Origin: Oscillospiraceae bacterium
GTDB lineage: Bacteria; Bacillota; Clostridia; Oscillospirales; Ruminococcaceae
Assembly: GCA_016297165.1 (NCBI GenBank)
Contig: JAEDHF010000120.1
Location: 1 to 5,561 of the forward strand
Direction: 5' to 3'
DNA length: 5,561 nucleotides
The position numbers and the translations under genes are program-made. Shown here in pieces: positions 1-5,455 of the stretch. Each line of letters starts with the position of its first letter. Within the stretch, counting starts at the first letter, position 1. A model generated the notes under the pieces. The model saw only the letters and a list, made by a program, of their open reading frames with translations. It was not told where the DNA came from and did no database searches.

Positions 1-255
1 CTCGGGGAAAACTATAACGACTGCGGACTTATGCTTTTCGACAGGGATAAGCAGGACGTTCACGCCGGTGGCTCGGGCTGCGGCTGCAGCGCTTCGGTAC
101 TATGCGGCCATGTTCTCGACAGGGTAAGGAAGGGCGAGCTTAAAAACGTACTTTTTGCGGCTACTGGCGCTCTGATGTCAACAACCCTCGTTCAGCAGGG
201 CGAAAGTATTCCCGGAATATCTCATGCCGTTCATATCAGTTCGGAGAAAGGGTAA
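1..255 (+). CDS. spoVAD: Stage V sporulation protein AD, C-terminal part (5' end outside window)
   Basis: The reading frame is open from the first base; 84 residues remain before the TAA, so only about the last quarter of a roughly 340-residue protein is present. It contains the glycine/cysteine-rich stretch HAGGSGCGCSASVLCGH (residues 21-37 of the fragment) and the ending GALMSTTLVQQGESIPGI, both of which I recognise from SpoVAD. SpoVAD has a thiolase-like fold and is known to bind dipicolinic acid (DPA) at the forespore inner membrane, where the SpoVA channel loads Ca-DPA during sporulation and releases it in germination. The ATG at position 31 is an internal Met, not a start. spoVAE follows after 3 bp, as in the usual spoVAC-AD-AE order. 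The operon promoter, normally forespore sigma-G dependent, lies outside the window. Confidence 0.95.
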   Translation, partial: LGENYNDCGLMLFDRDKQDVHAGGSGCGCSASVLCGHVLDRVRKGELKNVLFAATGALMSTTLVQQGESIPGISHAVHISSEKG

Positions 256-258
256 ATT

Positions 259-627
259 ATGGATTTTTTATGGGCATTTCTTATAGGCGGCGCAATCTGT
301 GCGGTGGGACAGCTTCTTATCGACCTTACTAAGCTTACTCCTGCCAGGATACTTGTTATCTATGTGGTCGCAGGAGTAATAATCGGCGCTCTCGGCTGGT
401 ACGAGCCTTTAGTACGCTTTGCAGGGGCAGGCGCAACAATCCCCCTCACAGGCTTCGGCTATACCCTTGCTAAGGGGGTATATATGGCGGTGACCGAGAA
501 CGGTCTGATGGGAGCCTTTACCGGCGGACTTATGGCAGGAGCAGGGGGTATAACCGCTTCTGTTGTTATGGGTCTGCTTGTGGCTCTGCTCTTTAAGAGG
601 GGAGATAAAACAGCAAAGGCTCTTTAA
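259..627 (+). CDS. spoVAE: Stage V sporulation protein AE (SpoVA channel membrane subunit)
   Basis: A 122-residue, strongly hydrophobic protein. Apolar segments at about residues 3-21, 31-47 and 84-112 suggest at least three membrane spans, with a Gly/Ala-rich middle (54-72) and a short basic tail (KRGDKTAKAL). Length, the opening FLWAFLIGGAICAVGQLLID and the segment TGFGYTLAKGV match the SpoVAE/SpoVAEb family, an integral membrane part of the SpoVA complex that moves Ca-DPA across the forespore inner membrane. Start: ATG at 259, with a purine-rich AGAAAGGG (245-252) upstream. It begins 3 bp after the spoVAD stop and is surely co-transcribed with it. Its TAA overlaps by 3 bp the TAA at the far end of the convergent minus-strand frame. 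I see no hairpin terminator after it. Confidence 0.95.
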   Translation: MDFLWAFLIGGAICAVGQLLIDLTKLTPARILVIYVVAGVIIGALGWYEPLVRFAGAGATIPLTGFGYTLAKGVYMAVTENGLMGAFTGGLMAGAGGITASVVMGLLVALLFKRGDKTAKAL

Positions 628-758
628 TCTTCGTTATAAGAAATCACAGGGTTGGTATCCTTTAATGGGGTATCAGCCTTGTTTCTTTTAATCTGCTCCT
701 TATACTCCTCGCTGGCTGCAAAATCGGTTATTGCGTCGATATTATCGAAAATAAAGCG
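624..758 (-). other. Open continuation of the minus-strand gene beyond its TAG
   Basis: Reading on in the same frame after TAG (761-759) gives 44 sense codons, beginning RFIFDNIDAITDFAASEEY and ending NPVISYNED, then TAA at 626-624. The composition is ordinary protein (FDNIDAI, SEEYKEQIKRNK) and the frame ends exactly at the spoVAE stop, as expected for the true end of a convergent gene. The codon before the stop gives Ala, so the joint reads SPDA-*-RFIFDNID. A Gln there would fit the homologues I recall, implying a single CAG-to-TAG change, but that alignment is from memory. If translation really stops at 759, this stretch is a 3' untranslated remnant. Confidence 0.7.
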
Positions 759-1250
759 CTATGCGTCGGGAGAATAGCTGTTTACCCTGTATTCGCCGAT
801 ACGGGGACTATACTTTATTTCGGATTTTATTCCGAATTCTTCTCCTGCCTCGGTTGCCGTCTTCTTACCGCCCACAACCTCTAACAATCCCATGCTTACA
901 AAGTACTCCGTTATCCATTGGGGAACGAGCTTTTTGCAATCGTTCTCCGCTGCTGCCTCATTAAGCTTTTCCGCTATCTCCCTGACGAATACGTGGCGTT
1001 CGAAGGGTACAAGCCCTTCACGCTGTTCACCTGTTAAATAAAACTGTGAGCGACCCGACTTTTTACCGATTACGCCGCCCTTGTTGATAACCTGACGTAA
1101 AATATCCGAAACATAGTAAAGACAGCGTGTTATACGTATATTGTTGACCAGATCGTTCTCCGATACCCCTTCGTCGGTAAGAGGATTTACCCCTTCAGCC
1201 ATTTTCCGTATATACATTTCTGCACGCTTCATTTTTTCAAGCTCTGTCAT
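759..1250 (-). CDS. Uncharacterised protein, ended early by an in-frame TAG
   Basis: A 163-residue soluble protein without signal peptide or membrane segments; I cannot name its function. I chose the ATG at 1250 (MTELEKMKRAEMYI...) rather than the one at 1262, because GGAGG (1260-1256) sits 5 bases upstream of it and would otherwise be inside the gene. Visible stretches are a charged helical N-terminus, NNIRITRCLYYVSDILRQVI (about residues 36-55), a middle region that could be helix-turn-helix-like (VREIAEKLNEAAAEN...WITEYFVSMGLLE) and TEAGEEFGI. It resembles, from memory, a family of unannotated roughly 200-residue clostridial proteins. The frame stops at TAG (759-761) but stays open for another 44 codons, so the native protein was probably 208 residues. 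A good promoter lies upstream (1289-1317). It could be a recent pseudogene, a tolerated truncation, a recoded stop or a sequence error. Confidence 0.75.
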   Translation of the reverse strand: MTELEKMKRAEMYIRKMAEGVNPLTDEGVSENDLVNNIRITRCLYYVSDILRQVINKGGVIGKKSGRSQFYLTGEQREGLVPFERHVFVREIAEKLNEAAAENDCKKLVPQWITEYFVSMGLLEVVGGKKTATEAGEEFGIKSEIKYSPRIGEYRVNSYSPDA

Positions 1251-1255
1251 TTCTG

Positions 1256-1260
1256 CCTCC
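1256..1260 (-). promoter_or_regulatory. Shine-Dalgarno site that sets the start of the minus-strand gene
   Basis: GGAGG on the minus strand, 5 bases before the ATG at 1250. It overlaps the upstream ATG at 1262, which makes that codon an unlikely start. Confidence 0.75.
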
Positions 1261-1288
1261 ATAGTTCTGAATATTCGTTTATGGTACT

Positions 1289-1317
1289 ATTTTATCATAA
1301 ACTATAGATAAATTCAA
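1289..1317 (-). promoter_or_regulatory. Sigma-A promoter of the minus-strand gene
   Basis: On the minus strand there is a -35 TTGAAT (1317-1312), a 17-base spacer and a -10 TAAAAT (1294-1289). The bases TGA directly before the -10 form an extended -10 element. Transcription should begin near 1282, giving a leader of about 30 bases before the ATG at 1250. The match to consensus is 4/6 and 5/6 with ideal spacing. Confidence 0.75.
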
Positions 1318-1395
1318 GGTACTTCCGTGACTATAAAGCTTGTATTTCTTATTTTTAACAGACAGGAACAGAGCATCGTTTCTTATAAAAAATAC

Positions 1396-1424
1396 TTGAC
1401 TTAACGGTGAAATAAGTCTATAAT
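1396..1424 (+). promoter_or_regulatory. Sigma-A promoter of the iorA-iorB-paaK operon
   Basis: -35 TTGACT (1396-1401), a 17-base spacer and a perfect -10 TATAAT (1419-1424), preceded by an A-rich stretch (1385-1392) that could act as an UP element. Transcription should start near 1431, so the leader is only about 40 bases; there is no room for a riboswitch or T-box. Control, if any, would act at the promoter. Confidence 0.85.
1398..1418. promoter_or_regulatory. Operator-like inverted repeat inside the operon promoter
   Basis: Perfect 6-bp arms GACTTA (1398-1403) and TAAGTC (1413-1418) separated by 9 bases. The dyad overlaps the -35 and fills the spacer exactly up to the -10, the classic place for a repressor site. 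No matching regulator gene is in the window, and short dyads arise by chance, so the role is inferred. Confidence 0.35.
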
Positions 1425-1460
1425 GTGTTGTAGTCACTTCTAAAAACTACTATAATTTGC

Positions 1461-1465
1461 GAGGA
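1461..1465 (+). promoter_or_regulatory. Shine-Dalgarno site that sets the iorA start
   Basis: GAGGA, 6 bases before ATG 1472. It excludes the in-frame TTG at 1457, which lies upstream of the site and has no such sequence of its own at the right distance. Confidence 0.8.
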
Positions 1466-1471
1466 AAAACA

Positions 1472-3289
1472 ATGCATACAGAATTTCTAATGGGTAATGC
1501 CGCTATAGCTATGGGCGCCATGGCGGCAGGACTTAATCTTATTTCAGGCTATCCCGGAACCCCCTCCACCGAGGTGCTTGAAACAACGGCAAAGCGGAAA
1601 ACAGGGGATATATATGTAGAATGGTCGGTTAACGAGAAGGCGGCGCTTGAGCTCGCCGCAGGCGCAGCCTACAGCGGCGCAAGAACAATGGTAACTATGA
1701 AGCAGGTAGGACTTAACGTAGCCTCCGACCCTCTTATGAGCCTTGCTTATGTGGGCGTTAAGGGCGGTATGGTTATAATGGTAGCCGACGACCCCGGTCC
1801 TATCTCGTCACAGACCGAGCAGGATACCCGTCATTTCGCCGCTTTTTCAAAGCTGCCCTGTTTCGACCCGTCAAGCGTACAGGAAGCCTACGATATGATA
1901 GGGGACGCCTTCGCTTATTCCGAAAAATACCATACTCCCGTACTTTTCCGCCCTACCACGAGGGTATGTCACGGTTACGCTTCAATAAACGTAAAGGACC
2001 CCGAGGAATACCTCGTAAATAAGCCCGAGGGCTTTATAAAGGATTCTTCGAAATGGGTTATTTTCCCTCGACTTTCCTATAATAATCATATAAAAATCGA
2101 GGAGCGAAACGAGGAATTGTCCTCTGTTTTTTCCGACTATGATAAGAACAGAATTATTCCTGCCGATGAATCTTCCTGCCGAAAGGGAATAGCTACACAC
2201 GGAATAAGCTTTTCCTACGTTATGGAATGCCTTTCGGGTCAGAAAGCGCCCTGTATTCTTAAGGTTTCAACACCTTTTCCTTTTCCCGAGAAAATGGCTG
2301 TGGAGTTTCTGAAGGATCTTGACGAGGTGCTTTGTATTGAGGAGCTGGACCCCGTAATCGAAAAGGAGCTTACATATATCTGCGGAAAATACGGTCTTTC
2401 GGTTAAAATCCGCGGAAAGCTTTCCCATGACGTAAAGCCTGCAGGCGAAAACAGCTGTAAGAGCGTTTCCGAAAACCTCGAAAGGTTTTTGGGTATCGCT
2501 CCTGCCGCAGTTATTAAGAGGGAGGATATGCCGCCTTTACCCGTTCGTCCTCCCGTACTTTGTGCAGGCTGTCCCCACAGAGCCTCCTTCTTCGCAGTAA
2601 AGGAAGCTATGAAGGGGAAGAAAACCGCCTTCTGCGGCGATATCGGCTGTTATACCCTCGGTAACGCTATGCCTCTCGATATGGTTGATACCTGCCTTTG
2701 TATGGGTGCAGGCGTAAACATCACTCAGGGCATCGGAAAAATAGAGCCTGATACAACCTGCTTTGCCTTCGTCGGCGACTCTACCTTCTTCGCTTCGGCT
2801 ATAACCGGTGTAGTGAATGCAGTATATAATCAGGCGGATATGACTCTTATAGTCCTCGACAATTCCACCACCGCCATGACAGGTCACCAGCCCCACCCGG
2901 GCACAGGCAGAACCATGATGGGTGAGATTGTAGAAAAGGTTGATATTGAAGCGGTACTTCGTGGAATAGGCGTAAAGACCGTTGAAACGGTAAATCCCTT
3001 AAAGCTTAACGAGGCGGTTGACTGCGTTAAGCGTGTAGCTTCAGAGGAGGGCGTAAAGGCTATTATCTTCCGTTCTCCCTGTGCAGTACTTATAAAGCCC
3101 TCCGCTGCGGTTTCTGTTGACGAGGATAAGTGCATACAGTGTAAAAAATGCATACGTTCTCTCGGCTGCCCCGGAATAATCCTTGAAAAGGGAAGGGTTA
3201 AAATCGAAAAGTCCCTTTGCACAGGCTGTGGTTTGTGTACGCAGGTCTGCCCCACAAAGGCAATTAGGGGAGGTGACTGTAATGAATAA
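1472..3289 (+). CDS. iorA: Indolepyruvate:ferredoxin oxidoreductase, alpha subunit
   Basis: A 605-residue cytoplasmic subunit of the oxygen-sensitive enzyme that converts arylpyruvates (indolepyruvate, phenylpyruvate, 4-hydroxyphenylpyruvate) and CoA to arylacetyl-CoA, CO2 and reduced ferredoxin, reversibly. Order of domains: N-terminal pyruvate:ferredoxin-type pyrimidine-binding domain (GNAAIAMGAMAAGLNLISGY, 8-27; PGTPSTE, 28-34), a middle transketolase-C-like domain (about 235-320), the IorA signature CAGCPHR (364-370), the thiamine-diphosphate-binding domain with GDIGCYTLG (389-397), GDS (435-437) and DNSTTAMTG (463-471), then two ferredoxin-type 4Fe-4S sites: Cys 554/557/560/566 (the last gap is five residues, an uneven spacing) and Cys 583/586/589/593. 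The length is normal for the family and all expected motifs are intact. It is first in the operon; its last 8 bases overlap iorB, as expected for coupled translation of two subunits. Confidence 0.96.
   Translation: MHTEFLMGNAAIAMGAMAAGLNLISGYPGTPSTEVLETTAKRKTGDIYVEWSVNEKAALELAAGAAYSGARTMVTMKQVGLNVASDPLMSLAYVGVKGGMVIMVADDPGPISSQTEQDTRHFAAFSKLPCFDPSSVQEAYDMIGDAFAYSEKYHTPVLFRPTTRVCHGYASINVKDPEEYLVNKPEGFIKDSSKWVIFPRLSYNNHIKIEERNEELSSVFSDYDKNRIIPADESSCRKGIATHGISFSYVMECLSGQKAPCILKVSTPFPFPEKMAVEFLKDLDEVLCIEELDPVIEKELTYICGKYGLSVKIRGKLSHDVKPAGENSCKSVSENLERFLGIAPAAVIKREDMPPLPVRPPVLCAGCPHRASFFAVKEAMKGKKTAFCGDIGCYTLGNAMPLDMVDTCLCMGAGVNITQGIGKIEPDTTCFAFVGDSTFFASAITGVVNAVYNQADMTLIVLDNSTTAMTGHQPHPGTGRTMMGEIVEKVDIEAVLRGIGVKTVETVNPLKLNEAVDCVKRVASEEGVKAIIFRSPCAVLIKPSAAVSVDEDKCIQCKKCIRSLGCPGIILEKGRVKIEKSLCTGCGLCTQVCPTKAIRGGDCNE
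3269..3276 (+). promoter_or_regulatory. Strong Shine-Dalgarno site for iorB inside the end of iorA
   Basis: GGAGGTGA, a near-perfect anti-16S match, 5 bases before ATG 3282 and within the last codons of iorA. It decides against the in-frame TTG at 3183, which would overlap the ferredoxin domain of iorA by more than 100 bp. Confidence 0.9.
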
Positions 3290-3869
3290 GAATATACTTC
3301 TCTGCGGCGTGGGGGGACAGGGTATCGTCCTTACCTCGAAGCTTATAGCCGCCGCTTCTATGGCTAAGAATATCCCCGTAATGAGCGCCGAAACAATCGG
3401 TATGGCACAAAAGGGCGGAAGCGTTTTCAGCTTTTTAAGAACAGGCGATAACCTTTACTGTCCTATGTTCCCCGAGGGGACGGCTGACCTTATTATCGGC
3501 TTTGAGCCGGGGGAGGTGGTACGTATGCTCTCCTATCTTAAGCCCGAGGGAACTGTTATCGTGAATACACACCCCATAATGCCCGTAACGGCGGCATTAA
3601 GCGAGGGCTCCTACAGCGGTGAGGAGATGCTCGAATATCTTAAGGCTAACGTTAAGAAGCTCTATACCCTTGACGGTGATGAAGCCTGCAGGAGAATCGG
3701 CTCTCCCAAGGTGCTGAATATGGTAATGCTGGGCGGCGCTGTGGCAAGCGGCTGTCTGCCCTTTACTCTTGATGAAATTATTGCAGCGGTGGAAAAAACC
3801 GTTAATCCGAAGTTCTTCGACCTTAACCGAAAGGCTCTTAGCGAAGGAGAAAGCCTTCTCGGAAAATAA
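3282..3869 (+). CDS. iorB: Indolepyruvate:ferredoxin oxidoreductase, beta subunit
   Basis: A 195-residue protein of the pyruvate:ferredoxin oxidoreductase gamma-type family, the partner of IorA in the alpha/beta enzyme. The N-terminus ILLCGVGGQGIVLTSKLIA carries the glycine-rich GVGGQG loop (residues 9-14), and ETIGMAQKGGSVFSFLR (37-53) matches the conserved AQ(K/R)GG segment of this family. PEGTADLIIGFEPGE (64-78) is also typical. The length is the usual one for a stand-alone IorB. The start codon lies within the iorA stop region (ATGAATAA), so translation is likely coupled. paaK follows after a 29-base gap with its own ribosome site and no hairpin, which points to one transcript. Confidence 0.95.
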   Translation: MNKNILLCGVGGQGIVLTSKLIAAASMAKNIPVMSAETIGMAQKGGSVFSFLRTGDNLYCPMFPEGTADLIIGFEPGEVVRMLSYLKPEGTVIVNTHPIMPVTAALSEGSYSGEEMLEYLKANVKKLYTLDGDEACRRIGSPKVLNMVMLGGAVASGCLPFTLDEIIAAVEKTVNPKFFDLNRKALSEGESLLGK

Positions 3870-3898
3870 TACATATAATCAGAAAGGAATTCATAGCT

Positions 3899-5134
3899 AT
3901 GAGAATTTCCGATGAGCAGTTAGCTCTTGTAAACAGCCGTATCGAAGCCTTAATAAACGCAGACAGCTTTTACGGTAAGAAGCTTAAGGAAGCAGGAATT
4001 TCTTCGGTAAGCACAGCGGAGGATTTCGAAAAGCTCCCCTTTTCGGAGAAAAAGGATCTTCGTGACGCTTATCCTCTTGGACTTATGACTGCTCCCGAGG
4101 AAGAAATCGTCCGTATCCATTCCTCTTCGGGAACAACGGGCACTCCCGTTATTATCCCTTATACCGCTAAGGACGTTGACGACTGGGCAATTCAGTTCAA
4201 GCGCTGCTACGAAATGGCAGGTATTACCAATATGGACAGAATTCAGGTTACCCCGGGCTACGGCCTCTGGACAGCGGGAATCGGCTTCCAGAACGGCGCT
4301 GAAAAGCTTGGCGCTATGGTAATTCCTATGGGTCCCGGTAATACGGATAAACAGCTTCAGATGATGATGGATATGAAGAGTACTGTGCTTTGCTCTACCT
4401 CTTCCTATGCGCTTCTTCTTACCGAGGAAATCGAAAACCGCGGAATAAAGGATAAAATCTGCCTTAAAAAAGGCGTTATCGGCTCGGAACGCTGGAGCGA
4501 TAAGATGAGAAACCGTATTTCCGAAGGGCTCGGAATCGAGCTTTACGATATTTACGGACTTACCGAAATATACGGTCCCGGAATAGGTATAAGCTGTAAG
4601 GAAAACTGCGGTATGCATTACTGGGACGATTTTATCTATATTGAGATAATCGACCCCGTAACGGGTAAAACTCTTCCCGACGGAGAAATGGGCGAAATAG
4701 TAATTACTACCCTCGTTAAGGAGGGCGCACCCCTTATCCGCTACAGAACTCACGACCTATCAAGAATTATTCCCGGCGAATGTTCCTGCGGCAGTAAGTT
4801 CCCGAGAATAGATACGATTATGGGCAGAACCGACGATATGATGAAGATTAAGGGCGTAAACGTGTTCCCGAGCCAGATTGAAGAGGTCCTCGGAACCTTC
4901 CCCGAAATCTCCAGCGAGTATCAGATCCGTATTTCTCATCTTGACGGAAAGGATACAATGCGTATCTACGTTGAAACTACGGGCTCCGTTGATTTCAACG
5001 ACCTTAGTAAGCGTATCGCCGAAAAGGTAAAGAGCCGAATCGGCTTTACACCTATCGTAAAGGTAGTTGAAATCGGACTTCTTCCGAGAAGTATGAAAAA
5101 GACGCAGCGTGTAATTGACGAAAGATACGACTAA
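3899..5134 (+). CDS. paaK: Phenylacetate-CoA ligase family (arylacetate-CoA ligase, AMP-forming)
   Basis: A 411-residue adenylate-forming enzyme that would activate phenylacetate or a related aryl acid with ATP and CoA. Motifs in order: P-loop-like HSSSGTTGTP (74-83), YGLTEIYGPG (219-228), RYRTHDLSRI (281-290, with His where this family often has Arg or Gly), GRTDDMMKIKGVNVFPSQIE (309-328) and the C-terminal PRSMKKTQRVID (396-407), whose Lys401 aligns with the catalytic lysine of the A10 motif. Cysteines at 233, 237, 295 and 297 could form a metal site; this is only a suggestion. It is slightly shorter than the roughly 430 residues of aerobic PaaK, as in anaerobes. ATG 3899 has AAGGA (3884-3888) 10 bases upstream. 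No paa ring-oxidation genes are nearby; the iorAB neighbours suggest exchange of aryl acids with arylpyruvates. The exact aryl acid is not determinable from the sequence. Confidence 0.92.
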   Translation: MRISDEQLALVNSRIEALINADSFYGKKLKEAGISSVSTAEDFEKLPFSEKKDLRDAYPLGLMTAPEEEIVRIHSSSGTTGTPVIIPYTAKDVDDWAIQFKRCYEMAGITNMDRIQVTPGYGLWTAGIGFQNGAEKLGAMVIPMGPGNTDKQLQMMMDMKSTVLCSTSSYALLLTEEIENRGIKDKICLKKGVIGSERWSDKMRNRISEGLGIELYDIYGLTEIYGPGIGISCKENCGMHYWDDFIYIEIIDPVTGKTLPDGEMGEIVITTLVKEGAPLIRYRTHDLSRIIPGECSCGSKFPRIDTIMGRTDDMMKIKGVNVFPSQIEEVLGTFPEISSEYQIRISHLDGKDTMRIYVETTGSVDFNDLSKRIAEKVKSRIGFTPIVKVVEIGLLPRSMKKTQRVIDERYD

Positions 5135-5135
5135 G

Positions 5136-5183
5136 AATAAAGCTCTCCGCCTGTTCCCGTATGAACAGGCGGAGAGCTTTATT
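5136..5183. terminator. Rho-independent terminator, probably bidirectional
   Basis: A perfect 21-bp stem (arms 5136-5156 and 5163-5183) with a 6-base loop CCGTAT. The GC-rich core CTCTCCGCCTGTTC is flanked by A/T so that either strand ends in a GCTTTATT-type tail. It starts 1 base after the paaK stop (5132-5134) and its other edge touches the stop of the minus-strand frame at 5184-5182, so it appears to serve two convergent genes. Confidence 0.92.
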
Positions 5184-5235
5184 ATTCAATTATTCCGTTT
5201 TCTTTTAGGTACTTATCAAGTATATCTGCGGCAAT
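5182..5235 (-). pseudogene. Last 17 codons of a minus-strand gene cut off by an insertion sequence
   Basis: Reading leftward from 5235, the frame gives IAADILDKYLKENGIIE followed by TAA at 5184-5182. The length alone could be chance. However, the sequence is protein-like (amphipathic, with a charged end), the stop lies exactly at the edge of the shared terminator, and the upstream side changes at 5236 into what looks like the end of an IS256-type element. I infer that the rest of this gene lies beyond the element, outside the window. The gene itself is not recognisable from 17 residues. Confidence 0.45.
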
Positions 5236-5260
5236 GGTTCTGAAAAATAAACTGTGTAAA
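5236..5260. repeat. Probable terminal inverted repeat of the IS256-type element
   Basis: GGTTCTGAAAAATAAACTG followed by TGTAAA. The tail TGTGTAAA preceded by an A/T-rich block and a G at the tip matches the layout of IS256-family ends as I recall them. The partner repeat is outside the window, so it cannot be verified here. Confidence 0.55.
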
Positions 5261-5351
5261 TGCGTTTAATACCCAAAATTCTGATAATACTAAAAATGCA
5301 GCCGAACAGGGCAACGCTGAGGAGCGACCCGACGCTGGCTGTGGAATAAAA

Positions 5352-5399
5352 CGGTGAAGGACAGCAGCAGAAATGTTGCTGCCTTTGCATTTTTCACCG
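5352..5399 (-). terminator. Terminator-like hairpin within the IS 3' region
   Basis: Outer arms CGGTGAA (5352-5358) and TTCACCG (5393-5399) enclose an inner GCAGCA/TGCTGC stem (5364-5369 and 5377-5382), with an asymmetric internal loop. On the minus strand the hairpin is followed by TTTTATT (5351-5345). It could end transcription of the transposase gene before it reaches the flanking DNA. The internal loop makes it weaker than a canonical terminator. Confidence 0.5.
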
Positions 5400-5430
5400 G
5401 ATATTCCTGAAGCGGATAAACCTCAGGGGT

Positions 5431-5449
5431 TTGGGGACAGAGTCCCCAA
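5431..5449. repeat. Perfect hairpin just after the transposase stop
   Basis: TTGGGGAC (5431-5438) and GTCCCCAA (5442-5449) form an 8-bp stem with a 3-base loop. A second small dyad, CAGCC (5450-5454) and GGCTG (5459-5463), directly adjoins it and has the transposase stop codon in its loop. There is no T-run, so it is not a standard terminator; RNA protection or translation shielding within the element is possible. Confidence 0.6.
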
Positions 5450-5455
5450 CAGCCG

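Noticed and set aside
654..674. Repeated GGTATC near the end of the minus-strand gene
   Set aside because: A short direct repeat, not an inverted one, lying inside protein-like codons; it forms no terminator.
759..761. TAG as a pyrrolysine codon
   Set aside because: Pyrrolysine is known mainly from methylamine methyltransferases and needs pyl genes; nothing in the window supports it.
1430..1450. Short dyad GTAGT (1430-1434) / ACTAC (1446-1450) in the operon leader
   Set aside because: Five-base arms with an 11-base loop in AT-rich DNA are expected by chance.
1428..1456. Second promoter-like pair TTGTAG and TATAAT just before iorA
   Set aside because: The -35 is poor, and the start would fall at about 1463, inside the ribosome site; the upstream promoter is far better.
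1457..1471. TTG at 1457 as iorA start (five extra residues)
   Set aside because: The GAGGA ribosome site lies after it and 6 bases before ATG 1472, and the family begins close to that Met.
3183..3281. TTG at 3183 as iorB start (33 extra residues)
   Set aside because: It would overlap the iorA ferredoxin domain, and the near-perfect ribosome site at 3269-3276 serves ATG 3282, where the family's N-terminal GVGGQG region fits.
3950..4753. 267-codon minus-strand frame opposite paaK
   Set aside because: Antisense to a clear full-length adenylating enzyme; the open frame is a by-product of the codon use of paaK, with no motif or ribosome site of its own.
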